Assembly: GCA_026122225.1 (NCBI GenBank)
Contig: JANEZZ010002758.1
Span: forward strand, 977,207 to 1,041,206
Length of the DNA stretch: 64,000 bases
Direction: 5' to 3'
Source of the DNA: Heloderma charlesbogerti
Lineage: Eukaryota; Chordata; Lepidosauria; Squamata; Helodermatidae
Numbering within the stretch: the stretch's first letter is position 1; each line of letters starts with the position of its first letter. The notes below the pieces were generated by a model. The model worked only from the letters and a program-made list of their open reading frames with translations. It was not told the origin of the DNA and made no database searches. A program made the position numbers and the translations under genes. This document shows, in pieces, positions 10,847 through 22,350 of this stretch.

Positions 10847-12109
10847 TCCATAAATGAATTAATAAATAATTCAGAAAACAGGCTGATTTGGCTTGGGTCT
10901 GAATCCAAATCTTGCTTCCTTCCTCCCATTCACTATCATTGGAAATCAACAGAAAGTTATATTGTGTTTATGTTTTGACAGAATTGTATGAAATCTGAAG
11001 CATAGTAGCTCCTTCTTAGGGAATGAAGTGTGCCAAAGTTCAGAGAAAAATGTACAGGGCCTTTAAAGTTTGATTTTTTAAAAAAGGGAACTGCTGATAA
11101 CTTTTAAAATTCCTTTTTGATACCTGGATAATATTTGAAGGCATAGTTGTCCCTTATGAGTTCATGAAGCCCGCAAAGTCTGTGAATGATAAGAGGATTT
11201 CTTACAAGAGCAGGCTTTCCAGTTTGGGTTTTGTTTTTGTTTTTCTCAAAAGGGGATTCACTTATTCATCTGTGCTTGTGGGGGGATTTGTATGAAAATG
11301 GATTACATCCTCGAGGCACCCTTAGGGAAGAAACCTGTGAAATTTCAGAATGATAGGTGCAGTGGCTAGGGGGTTATGATGAATGAAATGCAGTTTGAGG
11401 GCTTTTTGTTTTCTGCTCAGCTGGCATCAAAGTCACAGAAAGGCACTGTCAGCTCATAGGACAGGGGTGGATGTGGGTATGTGACAGAGGCAGAAAGACT
11501 TCAACATCCAACATTTAGACGCACACAGAGCAAAACATAGAACACTGAACTTAATCAAACCTATACAACAAGGGACAAAATTGGTGGAGGGATAAGGGAA
11601 GTGACACCACCTAAAACCAACTAACAAACGACAGCTAACATACACGACAGAATCAAACAAACGACATCAAGAGTAAACATTAAAAATAATAATCAAGGAA
11701 TAAGGATTGTATTCTAGGAAAGGATTTAGGAAAGGACTCGACTGGCAAGGATTGTGGAAAGGTTAGGTTATGGATTGGTATGGAAGGAAAACATTAGGAA
11801 GAACACACAAGCCAAAAAGAAGCTCCCCAGTTCCCACCAAAAAACTCTTTTACATTCTTGCTCCTGGGAGAGAGAGAACTAGCAAAGAGCACCGAACACT
11901 GGAACAGTCCTGTGATGTATTAGTTCAACATCCGTCCCCTAAAGCACTGTGACTGGAGAGCCCTGGAAAAATAATTCACTAGGATTAAAAGATAGAGCTG
12001 TCAGTCATAAAACTCCACCCCCTCCTCTCCCCACCTTGGGCCTTTTTCTTATATGGAGAGCTTGGGGAGAAATGGCTCATTTTTTGCAGACACACTGGCT
12101 GCCTTTACA

Positions 12110-12450
12110 CTAAAGGAAACCCCCACAGTCCTCCCGTTCTGGAGTCTTTCCGCTTTTACTGCGGAAAGGCTCCAGCAACCACATGATTGCTGAGAGGGGA
12201 AGCTTTTAATTTTCAAGGTTCTATAGAACTCAATGAAACAGTGCCATCTAGTGGCTGTTTTAATTGCGTAACAATTTGAGTTAAAAAGGTAGTTCATTAG
12301 TTCCAGATCTTTTTGAGATGAAATAACCAGGAAATACCTCTGGATGTGCCCTGGAGGTTCACAACTTCATGAAAAGGACCCACAAACTTCTGTGAGTGAG
12401 CAATCTCAATAGTAAGATAAAAGCTCCGTGCGAAGGAGCCCACTGTCTGT
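12110..12450. repeat. Dispersed repeat, partial and rearranged copy
   Basis: The right part AAAAGGACCCACAAACTTCTGTGAGTGAGCAATCTC matches the family end. The left part carries a hairpin (GAGTCTTTCCGC...GCGGAAAGGCTCC) and CAGTGCCATCTAGTGGCTG. Confidence 0.55.
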
Positions 12451-12657
12451 GTCTCTGTCTTCCCCCAAATTGCCAATGAAGCTTCAGAAGGGTTCAGATT
12501 AGATTCAGCCCACTTTAGCGGACTTCTGCTTCTGTTTGGACATCTCCTAAAACTTTCTGAATCAACGTGATTTGGTACTGTATTCAGGATTTGCCTGAAT
12601 CTGCTGCACACCCCTACCAGAGACCCATGATTATGCTATAATCACAACCAATGATGT

Positions 12658-12684
12658 CTGTGTGTGTGTGTGTGTATGTGTGTG
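12658..12684 (+). repeat. (TG)n microsatellite
   Basis: TGTGTGTGTGTGTGTGTATG run, directly before a foldback element. Confidence 0.9.
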
Positions 12685-12714
12685 AGCTGTACAAGGCCAC
12701 ATCAAGCTCTATAG

Positions 12715-12931
12715 AGGCCTGCTCAACCTCATGGCCTGCAGCTGTGTTGCACTGCAAGTCCCATCATTCCCAGCCAGCGTGGTCAATGGCCAAGCTCTCC
12801 ATCTAAGAAAAATCCCTGGGTGGGGAGAGGAGAGAGGGAAAGGGGGTGCAGTTTCGTGACCAGTGGCCATGCTGGCTGGGGATGACGGGAGTTGCAGTCC
12901 AACACAGCTGGAGGACACCAGGTTGGGACTG
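12715..12931. mobile_element. Foldback hAT-like element with a perfect 8-bp TSD
   Basis: The two arms are inverted (GCACTGCAAGTCCCATCATTCC versus GATGACGGGAGTTGCAGTCC), with an extra purine-rich block of about 70 bp between them. The 8-mer CTCTATAG occurs immediately outside both ends (12707-12714 and 12932-12939). Confidence 0.8.
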
Positions 12932-13883
12932 CTCTATAGTGAAGGTTCCACCCTTGGAAATTGACTAGTAGTGCCCAGAGGGGTTGGAAGCCAGCGACAG
13001 CATTAGTCCATACTGGTGCTGTTAGCTACTTCCTCGGTACAGAGCTTGTCTCACTTGTGAGAATGGTATGGGACAGCTCTGCCTTGGAACAGATCTGCTT
13101 TGGTAATCTGAGAGGTCTGAAAGCTCCAACTATTTCAATTCCATTCTCAGTCAGAAAGTAAAGCATTACCATCAAGGGGCATTGCATTAATACAGCTGAT
13201 TTGGGATTCACTTTGCACAACAGTGTGTCAGAGAGAGAAATATATAGAAAACCCCAGAGAGGCAATCATAACCTGTAAAACAGCCTTGAGTCAAGCAAGC
13301 ATTAACTGTACCTGCATTCGATTAAGAGGAGGTGCCACACGGGAGGATTTAAGTGCAAATCCAAACAGGCAAAACTCTTCAAGATTTGCAGAGCTAATGT
13401 AGCATGGTAGCTAAGGGCCAAACTAGAATTGCACGCAGCCACACATCTCTTTTCTCAGACCAAAGCAGCCTTTGTATTCTGAGGCTACACATATAAGTTG
13501 AGGAACGCGAGAGGAGGGAATTGCCGCTTAAATGCTTCCCATCTGGCTTTTTTTCTCACTCAAAATTGCCCCCAGATGGCTTTCCCCCTGTGGGGAAAAA
13601 GATTCAGCCACTTTAAACAAAAATCAAAATGAAGCAACAGCCACTGCTGTTTATTTGTCCCAGTAGCCCTTGCGGTACTGGAAATCTATTTTGCACCAAA
13701 CACAGTCTAATTAAACTGGCATAACTCCTCCTGCACTCCATCTTAAAACTGTTACAAACTGCTTCAACGTCATGTCCCGCCTTCTATCTCCCGCTCCCCC
13801 TCCTTTTATTGTTTGTCTTAACACCAAACCTGAAAAAAGGAGCTCTGGAGAACTTGAAAGCTTGCTCACTACTTCCCTGAATT

Positions 13884-16800
13884 TTGTTGTTGTTGTTGTT
13901 GTTGTTCAGTCGTTCAGTCGTGTCCGACTCTTCGTGACCCCATGGACCATAGCACGCCAGGCCTTCCTGTCCTGCGCTCTCTCCCGGAGCGTGCTCAAGT
14001 TCATATTCATTGCATCCGTGATGCTATCTAGCCATCTCATCCTCTGCCGTCCCCTTCTCCTTTTGCCTTCAGTCTTTCCCAGCATCAGGGTCTTTTCCAG
14101 GGAGTTTTCTCTTCGCATTAGGTGGCCAAAATATTGGAGCTTCAGCTTCAGCATCTGTCCTTTCAATGAGCAGTCAGGGTTGATTTCCTTTAGGATGGAC
14201 TGATTTGACCTCCTTGCAGTCCAGGGGACTCGTAAGAGTCTTCTCCAGCACCACAGTTCGAAAGCATCAATTCTTCGGCGCTCAGCCTTCTTTATAGTCC
14301 AGCTCTCACAGCCATACATTACTACTGGGAAAACCATAGCTTTGATTAGACGGACCTTTGTCAGCAAGGTGATGTCTCTGCTTCTTACTATGCTGTCTAG
14401 GTTTGCCATAGCTTTCCTCCCAAGGAGCAAGCGTCTTTTAATTTCATGGCTACAGTCACCGTCTGCGGTGATCTTGGAGCCCAAGAAAGTAAAATCTGTC
14501 ACTGCTTCCATTTCTTCCCCTTCTATATGCCAGGAAGTGATAGGGCCAGATGACATGATCTTAGTTTTTTTAATGTTGAGTTTCAAACCAGCTTTTGCAC
14601 TCTCCTCTTTCACCCTCAACAAGAGGCTCTTGAGATCCTCTTCACTTTCTGCCATTAGGGTGGTATCGTCTGCATATCGGAGGTTGTTGATAATTCTCCC
14701 GGCAATCTTAATTCCGACCTCTGATTCATCCAACCCGGCATTTCTCATGATGTACTCTGCATATCAGTTAAATAAGCAGGGTGACAATATGCAGCCTTGT
14801 CGTACTCCTTTCCCAATTTTGAACCAATCGGTTGTTCCATCTCTGGTTCTTACTGTTGCTTCTTGACCCTCGTACAGGTTTCTCAGGAGACAGGTAAGGT
14901 GGTCTGGTACTCCCATCACTTTAAGAATTTGCCACAGTTTGTTGTGATCCACACAATCAAAGGCTTTAGCGTAGTCAATGAAGCAGAAATAGACGTTTTT
15001 CTGGAATTCTCTTGCTTTCTCCATGATGCAGCGAATGTTGGCGATTTGATCTCTAGTTCCTCTGCCTCTTCTAAACCCTGCTTGTACTTCCGGTAGTTCT
15101 CGGTTCGCATACTGCTGAAGCCTAGCTTGTAGGATTTTGAGCATCACCTTGCTGGCATGTGAAATGAGCGCAATGGTGCGGTAGTTTGAACACTCTTTGG
15201 CGTTGCCCTTCTTTGGAATTGGAATGTAAACTGACCTTTTCCAGTCTTGTGGCCACTGTTGAGTGTTCCAGATTTGTTGGCATATTGAATGCAGCACTTT
15301 AACAGCATCATCTTTTAGGATTTTAAATAGCTCGGCTGGAATACTGTCATCTCCACTAGCTTTGTTGTTACTAATGCTTCCTAAGGCCCACTTGACTTCA
15401 CTCTCTAGGATGTCCGGCTCAAGTTCAGTAACCGCACTATCATGGCTATCAGGGACATTCAGATCTTTCCTGTATAGTTCTTCTGTGTATTCTTGCCACC
15501 TCTTCTTAATCTCATCTGCTTCTGTTAGGTCCCTGCCTTCTTTGTCCTTTATCATGCCCGTCTTTGTACAAAACGTTCCCTTGAGATCTCCAATTTTCTT
15601 GAAGAGATCTCTAGTCTTTCCCTTTCTGTTGTTTTCCTCGATTTCTTTGCATTGTTCATTTAAGAAGGCCTTCTTGTCTCTCCTTGCTATTCTCTGGAAC
15701 TCTGCATTCAGTTGGGTATATCTTCCCCTTTCTCCCTTGCTTTTCGCTTCCCTTCTTTCGTGAGCTACTTGTAAAGCCTCATCAGACAGCCACTTGGCTT
15801 TCTTGCATTTCTTTTTCTTTGGGACGGATTTCGTTGCTGCCTCCTGAACAATGTTACGGACCTCCGTCCATAGTTCCTCAGGCACTCTGTCTATCAGGTC
15901 TAATCCCTGAAATCTATTCCTCACCTCCAATGTATATTCATCAGGGATATGATTTAGGTCATACCTGAATGGTTTAGTGGTTTTCCCGATGTTCTTCAAT
16001 TTAAGCCGAAATTTTGCAAGAAGCAGCTCATGATCTGAGCCACAGTCAGCTCCAGGTCTTGTTTTTACTGACTGTATGGAGCTTCTCCATCTTTGGCTGC
16101 AAAGGACATAATCAATCTGATTTCGATATTGACCATCTGGTGACGTCCATGTGTAGAGTCGCCTCTTGTGCTGTTGGAAAAGAGTGTTTGCTATGATCAG
16201 CATGTTCTCTTGGCAAAACTCTATTAGCTTTTGTCCTGCTTCATTTTGTACACCAAGGCCATGCCTGCCTGTTATTCCGGTGATTTCATGACTTCCTACT
16301 TTAGCATTCCAATCCCCTATGATGAAGAGGACATCTTTTTTTGGTGTTAGTTCTAGAAGGTGTTGTAGGTCTTCATAGAACCGATCAACCTCAGCTTCTT
16401 CGGCCTCAGTGGTTGGGGCATAGATTTGAATTACTGTGATGTTGAATGGTTTGCCTTGGATTCGTACTGAGATCATTCTATCATTTTTAAGATTGTACCC
16501 CAGTACTGCTTTTCCCACCCTTTTGTTGACTATGAGTGCTACTCCATTTCTTCTAAGGGATTCTTGCCCACAATAGTAGATATGATGGTCACCTGAATTA
16601 AATTCGCCCATGCCTGTCCATTTTAGTTCGCTGATTCCCAAGATGTCGATGTTCAATCTTGCCATCTCATGTTTGACCACCTCCAGCTTACCTTGATTCA
16701 TTGATCTGACATTCCAGGTTCCTAAACAATATTGTTCTTTACAGCATCGGATTTTCTTTTCACCGCCAGACACATCCACAGCTGAGTGTCCTTTCGGCTT

Positions 16801-17085
16801 TGGCCCAGCCGCTTCACTCTTTCTGGCGCTACTTGGAAATACCCTCTGCTCTTCCCCAGTAGCATATTGGACACCTTCCGACCTGAGGGGCTCATCTTCC
16901 AGCGTCATATCTTTTAGCCTTGTGATACGTTCCATGGGGTTTTCTTGGCAAGAATACTGGAGTGGGTTGCCATTTCCTTCTCCAGTGGACCACATTTTGT
17001 CAGAACTCTCTGCCATGACCTGTCCGTCTTGGGTGGCCCTGCACGGCATAGCTTATGGATTCACTGAGTTACGCAAGGGTGGTCC
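13884..17085 (-). mobile_element. RTE-BovB LINE, near full length, in KCNMB2 orientation
   Basis: The 3' end is at the left. On the minus strand it ends GTCGGACACGACTGAACGACTGAAC followed by an (AAC)n tail, shown here as (GTT)n at 13884-13907. This end is shared with the copy at 31786-32786. The coding region is described separately. The 5' boundary is set only approximately, about 35 bp before the first Met. No matching TSD was found around the ends. It sits in intron 3 in the same transcriptional direction as the gene. Confidence 0.9.
13906..17049 (-). pseudogene. BovB endonuclease/reverse transcriptase ORF with one in-frame TGA
   Basis: Reading from 17049, 761 codons are open, then TGA at 14766-14764. 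The same frame then continues for a further 285 codons to 13906. At the TGA, the second BovB copy in this window has a Leu codon (CLFNLYAEY), so a single base change separates this from a full ORF of about 1,047 codons. Domains: APE endonuclease from about residue 108, with TWNVRSM, Glu in SELKW (about 141), GDWNA (about 246) and SDH (about 338-340). The reverse transcriptase follows, with FIDYAKAFDCVDH (about 690) and GVRQGCILSP before the stop, and YADD (14665-14676) after it. A C-terminal GKTEGKRRRGRQRMRWLD block is present. These are the known nick-and-prime activities of RTE LINEs. As read, the protein lacks the YADD catalytic core. Confidence 0.93.
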
Positions 17086-17159
17086 AAAAAGAAAGGCATT
17101 CTCCTATGCTGCCTTTTGGGTTTTTTCTTCTTCTATTGTACCAATGAGGCTACCTCAGG

Positions 17160-17575
17160 ACCAAGCCAACTATTAGGCAGAGTGAGGAAGGTGCCTCAGG
17201 CAGCTGATTTTGGGGGTAATGAAAGGGCAGCAAATGGGTAATAATTTATCTATTGTGATTATATTTTTAGTACCAGGAATGGGGACAGGCACTTATGAGC
17301 TTTTCTGCCTCAGGTACCAAAATGACTTGAAACGGCAGAAGAGAAGAAAGAAAGGAGGAACAGGACAGGAAAGAAAAGGCCAGCCCAGAAGGGCAACAGA
17401 TGCAGTTTTTTTTATGGCCAGTGACAGGGAGAGGTGCTTGTGGGATTTTCTTCCTCATGCGCCAAAATAACATTGACCGGCCTTTGGTACTATGTACCTC
17501 GACTGGGTGGACGGGTGACATTTGTTGTTGCACCTCAGGCAGCAGCATGTCTTGGGTTGGCCCTAAGCTACCTAC
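17160..17575 (+). repeat. Dispersed repeat (GGCAGCTGATTTTGGG family), copy 1
   Basis: ATTAGGCAGAGTGAGGAAGG, GGCAGCTGATTTTGGGGG, GGGAGAGGTGCTTGTGGGATTTTCTTCC and TTTGGTACTATGTACCTCGA match the copy at 45100-45360 in the same order. The GGACAGGAATGGGG block is duplicated here. Confidence 0.65.
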
Positions 17576-17964
17576 AAGTTTTGTTTGTTAATACAGAGCA
17601 AGTTTTGCATCCAATGTGGGGCAGGTAGACAGGCTGTCAGACAAGTAGAGGCTGCCAAACAAAACCCTTCTCCAACCCTCCTTGAACTACCTTTTTGCTG
17701 ACCAAGGTATATATCCTCTCTTGACAATGTCCAGATGATGGACATTTTGCTAGTAAAACAAACAAACAAACAAACAAACAAATAAATAGGGTCTGGATAA
17801 TTTAAAATAAAAAGCCAACAATGGTTAATAAAGGCAAAAAGCTGCCAAGTGGAAGCCCTGTTTAAGTTGGCTACGAGAGGTGGAATACGGATTACTCGGA
17901 ACAACACGCTAGCTGCTGAAAAGCTTACCACATGGCTGCTGAAACTGCTTAGGTAAGCAGGTTA

Positions 17965-18310
17965 TTATTTACTTCTCTTATTTATTAAATTATATCCTGC
18001 CTTCCAGGACAAATCTTCATAAGGAGGCTAACAAAAGGGGCATTAAACCTATAAATATAGCAATAACAACAACAACAACACAATTAAGCCATCAGGTTAA
18101 CACATAAAACAAATAATAATGCAACTGGAATCATCAGTTAAAAATAACAAGTGAACATAAAATTAATTATTTTAAATTATATTAAATTTAAATTTGAATT
18201 GTAAAAATGGCTTGATGGAATAGAAGTCTTCAGGTTCCATCTGGAAGCTGCAAGAGAGGAGGCTTGGTGAAGTCCTCAGGGCAAGAATTCCAAAGAGATG
18301 GGGACACAAC
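17965..18310 (-). mobile_element. L2 LINE 3' end
   Basis: It shows TTATTTATTAAATTATATCCTGCCTTCC followed by ACAAATCTTCATAAGGAGGC and AATTCCAAAGAGATGGGG, matching the reverse of an L2 3' region. No coding frame is intact. Confidence 0.6.
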
Positions 18311-19805
18311 TGGCAGAAACATCATGCGTTCACTCAGTTATTATGCAGAATGCTGCCAACATTGCTGCCAGACTGTTGCAATCCAGTGCTTTCCTTGTCT
18401 TTTTAAAGACCTGGTTTATGGTGATTTTTCTGGTTTGCTGAAAAATTTATGGTGATTTTATGGTGATTTTTCTGGTTTGCTGTGATTTTAAACAGAATTA
18501 CCATGCCAGCTTATCAAGTTTGGTAAAGCGCTTTCCCTGCTACTGGCCCTTTCATTAGTAATTACCTGGTAGCTCCTAGCCACAATTGTCCCTTTAATTA
18601 GTAATTTCCCATTCCTTCTGAGCAATTCCATCATTTGTTTGTTTAATAAAAAGAGATAATAAGCAAACAGCAGGATTGCTCAGGCTGTAAATAGGGAGCA
18701 GCTAATTACAGGACCAGTAGTCAGGGGAAGTGGTAGCTTTGCTGAATGGAACATACTTATGAGTAGGGCTGCGATGTTGACTCGATTAATCGGATAAAAA
18801 CAAACTATTTCCATTGACTAAAAATGTGCTGCAGATTAATCGGGCAAGAAAATCAGAATTTACAAATCCTGTTTTTAATACAAGTCTTAAAAACTGCAGG
18901 GAGCAAGAGCCATCTTGGAAGAGGCAAGCTCTCTTATCTCCCGCCCAGGAAGGACTGCCTCTTTGAAGATGGTAACCAAATGCAAACTGCATGGCTTGAA
19001 CACCAGCCATCCCCCCCCCCCTTTTGCTTTGTTTAGTATCTTGCCTGATTAAGAGTCCTGGAGAATTCAAAGTACTTGCACAGTATTTTGTGACCTTTGA
19101 GTTGGCCTAATAAAAGTATTACAGTGAAAAGGATTTTGGCATTTTTCTTTTCTTTCGGAATTCCTCTAAGACGGCATCTGCTGCACGGGTGTATGCCACC
19201 TAAAGAACAGCAAGTATGCTTCCTGTTCCAGAACATTTTATTAAAATGTGGCAGGCCAGGTATAATCACTTTGGGGGCTACATCCGGAGGCCTGGCCTCC
19301 AGCTGGCCAACTCTATCCAAGGCCACATGCCATACAAACCTCTTCGCCTCAACCCTTCAGTGGATTCACTGCTCTGCCTGGCAGGGCGGTGTCACCCTCC
19401 AACTCCTTCTGGGTGGAGAGAGCTGCCTCATACTTGGCTATTCCCTGCTAGCAACGCGGGCACCAAGAGGGGCCTTGCCCTTTGGATTCCCTACATGGGG
19501 AATGGTCACATTTTATCTAGTGCTAAAACACGGCTGTTTTGAGTGCCAGGAGAAACGGGACGCAAACTGTATTTATTACAGGGGTGAGCAACACGTGGCC
19601 TGCGTGTGGCCTTCCTGGGCATTTTTGCACCTCTCCCTTGCCACTGCTGCCCTCTCATTCCTGCTGCTCCCTATGAGCCTTCTTTCCAATAAAAAATGCT
19701 GCTATTTCAGCAGCAGTGGCTGTAGAGGTGGGGTGCAGTCCCCGGTGCATTTGAGGGGGGATGACAATGTAGCTCCCTGGCCCCCCGAAGTTGTCCCCCC
19801 TTGAT

Positions 19806-20003
19806 TTATTACATTCTTAACCCATCCTCCCTCCAGGGTGCTCTCCCCGCTCCCGGATTTTATCCTCACAACAATCCTGTGAGGTGGGCTAGGCTGAGAG
19901 GTAGCGACTGGCCCAAAGTCACCCAGTGAGCTTCACAGTGAATCAGGGATTTGAACTTTAGTCCTGTTCTAACACTCTAACCACTACACCACACTGTCTC
20001 TAT
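19806..20003 (-). mobile_element. tRNA-derived SINE, minus strand, with degraded head
   Basis: On the plus strand it reads TTTTATCCTCACAACAATCCTGTGAGG, then GGCCCAAAGTCACCCAGTGAG, then TTTAGTCCTGTTCTAACACTCTAACCACTACACCACAC. This is the reverse complement of the SINE at 1444-1665, including its A- and B-box head. Confidence 0.85.
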
Positions 20004-20502
20004 ATGTTGAGGCTGCTGCAGCAACGGAATAACAACCGAGCGATGATTGCACAATCATCCACTTGCTCGGAAAGGCCCTAAAAATGACTGTGCCTTCATA
20101 TGTGCTTGTCGCGGAGTAGACACCCAGCTGTGCCAGCACGGCATCACAGAATGGGCTGTTACGCACGTTCGTTAAGCTTGGCATTTGCAATTCTACATCT
20201 GATGGCAAGCACTGTGATCTGGACTCTGGTATCTGATTTCGCCTTATCTCAGGCAATTAAATTTCCTACGTAACGAGGACTGTTGTATCTCTGAGCGACT
20301 GAAGACAGATAATGAACAGATACATTTGCCTGAACGTCATCCATGCAACGTTGAGGGACCTCCAGTGCCCCTAACACAAAGAAAGACAAACAGCCATCTG
20401 GAGAAAGAACTGCACGTTACAGGACGGAGCCGTGATGTGCGCGGCAATGCTGCGTCGGCACAGATGTACTCTCAGACGCAGCTTGGCAGACAGCGTCACA
20501 AG

Positions 20503-20535
20503 CTCTCTCTCTCTCTCTCTTGTTCTCTCTCTCCC
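20503..20535 (+). repeat. (TC)n microsatellite
   Basis: CTCTCTCTCTCTCTCTTGTTCTCTCTCTC run. Another (TC)n lies at 59230-59251. Confidence 0.88.
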
Positions 20536-20576
20536 AATTGATAACATTAATTTCATTTTCAGTATGAAAGGAAACG

Positions 20577-20760
20577 ACTGTAGCTCAGCGGTAGAGCACC
20601 TGTTTTGCACGCAGATGGTCCTAGGCTCAATCCTGGCATCTCCAGTTGGGGCTGGGAAAGACCCCTGCCACCGCCAGCCAGTGTAGGCAAAAGTGAGTTA
20701 GATTGCCAGTCAGTGTAGGCAAAAGTGAGTTAGATTGCCAGTCAGTGTAGGCAAAACTGG
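20577..20760 (+). mobile_element. Second type of tRNA-derived SINE, 5' part, with internal 32-bp duplication
   Basis: The head reads TGTAGCTCAGCGGTAGAGC (A box) and GGTCCTAGGCTCAATCC (B box), followed by CATCTCCAGTTGGGGCTGGGAAAGACCCCTGCC. A 32-bp unit starting GCCAG(C/T)CAGTGTAGGC occurs 2.75 times (20673-20704, 20705-20736, 20737-20760). The SINE then breaks at a LINE 3' end and resumes at 20929. Confidence 0.85.
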
Positions 20761-20928
20761 CATTTGGGGTGGGTTAGGGTATTTTTTAGAAATATGATGT
20801 TTTAATGTAGAATTTTATTGTTTTAAAACTGTTTTATTGCTGTACATCGCCCAGAGTGGCCAGGTGACCAGCCAGATGGGTGATTAAGAAATTTAATAAA
20901 TAAATTAAGAAATTTAATAATAATAAAT
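20761..20928 (+). mobile_element. LINE 3' end (L2-like) inserted in the SINE
   Basis: The segment reads TTTTATTGTTTTAAAACTG, GCTGTACATCGCCCAGAGTGGCC and a terminal (AATAAATTAAGAAATTT)-type A/T tail. This is typical of an L2-like 3' UTR. SINE sequence lies on both sides, so this is a nested insertion. A clean TSD was not found. Confidence 0.7.
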
Positions 20929-20975
20929 AATAGATGGACCATTGGTCTGGTTGGTATAAAGCACTTTCCTAAGCA
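20929..20975 (+). mobile_element. SINE, 3' continuation after the nested insertion
   Basis: The sequence ATAGATGGACCATTGGTCTGGTTGGTATAAAGCACTTTCCTAAGCA matches the normal 3' end of the SINE whose head is at 20577. Confidence 0.78.
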
Positions 20976-21284
20976 TCATTCTACTGACAAAGATGGATCT
21001 TCGTTGGGTCTGCAATGAGAATGTTTAGTAAGCTGGAGGTAAGCAGCTATGGGGTGTATAATTTTGGCTCTGTTTTTTAAAAAATTGTAAGCCTATTTTA
21101 ACTGGATGTTTTAGATATAAAAGGCCATCAGAGGGAGTCAAAGCAGCAGTCAGGCACCCTCCATAGTACCTGGATTCACCCCTCTACCAACTGCCATTGA
21201 AGAGGACTTCAGAGGAAGAGAAAGCAGAATCACTTCCACTGTATTTAGATCCAGCTCCATAACCTTCTGAACTTTGCAACTAAG

Positions 21285-21675
21285 GGGTTCATCACACGAA
21301 GCTGAAATCCTGCATGCTTGCCTGGACTTTCTGCTTCCAAATTCTTTGTTGGATTACGATCAGCTCCTTTACATGGGTGGGCATGTGTTTTGAATTGTGG
21401 ATGTCATTTCTTGGCAAGTTCTATATGTTTCTATATGTTTCATTTTACAGCCACTAGATGACGCTGTGATTATAGCGCAACGCTGTCATTACACACAGCC
21501 GATAGATCGGATTACTGTCCCTTATCGCACTGTCTCCAGTCTTTTTAAAAGCAGGATAAAGGTCATAAACTATGGGAGGGGCCGTGGAGGTTGACATGTA
21601 AAGGACCCACAAACTTCCATGAACAACCAATCTTGATCACACAATATAAGCCCCATGTGAAGAAGCTCTAAGAAT
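21285..21675 (+). repeat. Dispersed repeat, copy 2 of the CCTGCAT...GGACCCACAAAC family
   Basis: It aligns with 7665-8030 through AGTTCTATATGTTTCTATATGTTTCAT, CAGCCACTAGATGACGCTGTGAT and CATTACACACAGCCGATAGA, and ends in AAAGGACCCACAAACTTCCATG. Confidence 0.72.
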
Positions 21676-21689
21676 CTAGTGCCTGAATT

Positions 21690-21860
21690 TGCTTTTTTCC
21701 TCCTCCCTCTCAATACCCTTTCCTTTTGTGTCATGTCTTTTAGAGTGCAAACGTGTGGACAGGGACTGTCTTCTTATCTTTGTAAGCTGCCCTGGGAACC
21801 TTTTTGGCTGAGTGCTGGGATAAAAATGCTTCAAATAAATGTATCTATGTATGTATGTAT
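21690..21860 (+). repeat. 3'-tail repeat (GGACAGGGACTGTCTTC...AAATAAATG)
   Basis: AGTGCAAACGTGTGGACAGGGACTGTC, TTTGTAAGCTGCCCTGGGAACC and a (TATG)n tail form a LINE- or SINE-like 3' end. Copies occur at 58725-58936 (plus) and 59265-59420 (minus). Confidence 0.6.
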
Positions 21861-22160
21861 GTTGTGGGCTGATGTGGTGGAGCTGGTTGCTTCCTTCCAC
21901 CATACATACAGTGTACACATGGAGAAGTAATGTGCAAAGAGCCCTACAAGCTACATGTGACACTAAATGCATCATTAGGAAATTGGTCAGATTTTTAAAT
22001 GTATTTAATAACAGGTGCCTCCCTTGCCCAATTTTGTTGGGTTCACAGTGCACAGGGAGGGGAGGCTTGACCCTTTCCTCCCAAACCGCAATCCCCCCAA
22101 ATGGGAGATTTGCCCCCCACCCCAAGCTTCGTAGCTGTGCGGGGTGTGTGTGTGTTTTAT

Positions 22161-22350
22161 TGTGGAAGCCATAGTTTGTTGTTGGTTTATGAAATCTGGC
22201 TTATTTAAACCATGACCAACAACAAACCATGACTTCTATTTGTAGTTTGTAGCTGGTTAACAAATAGCAGGGATGAGTTTGGAAAACAACGATAATCCAG
22301 ATTTCAACAAACCACACCGTGGCTTAGCATTATGTGCAAACCAGGCCCTT
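22161..22350. mobile_element. Foldback element with CCATAGTTTGTTGTTGGTT arms
   Basis: CCATAGTTTGTTGTTGGTTTATG is followed by ACCATGACCAACAACAAACCATG, an inverted pair. The right side ends CGTGGCTTAGCATTATGTGCAAACC. Boundaries are approximate and no TSD was set. Confidence 0.6.

Noticed and set aside
13772..16196. Plus-strand frames across the BovB element
   Set aside because: They are antisense shadows of the BovB ORF, which carries the recognisable endonuclease and reverse transcriptase motifs on the minus strand.
20577..20660. Functional tRNA gene
   Set aside because: A- and B-box motifs are present, but the sequence cannot fold into a full cloverleaf with proper acceptor pairing. It continues into a SINE body.
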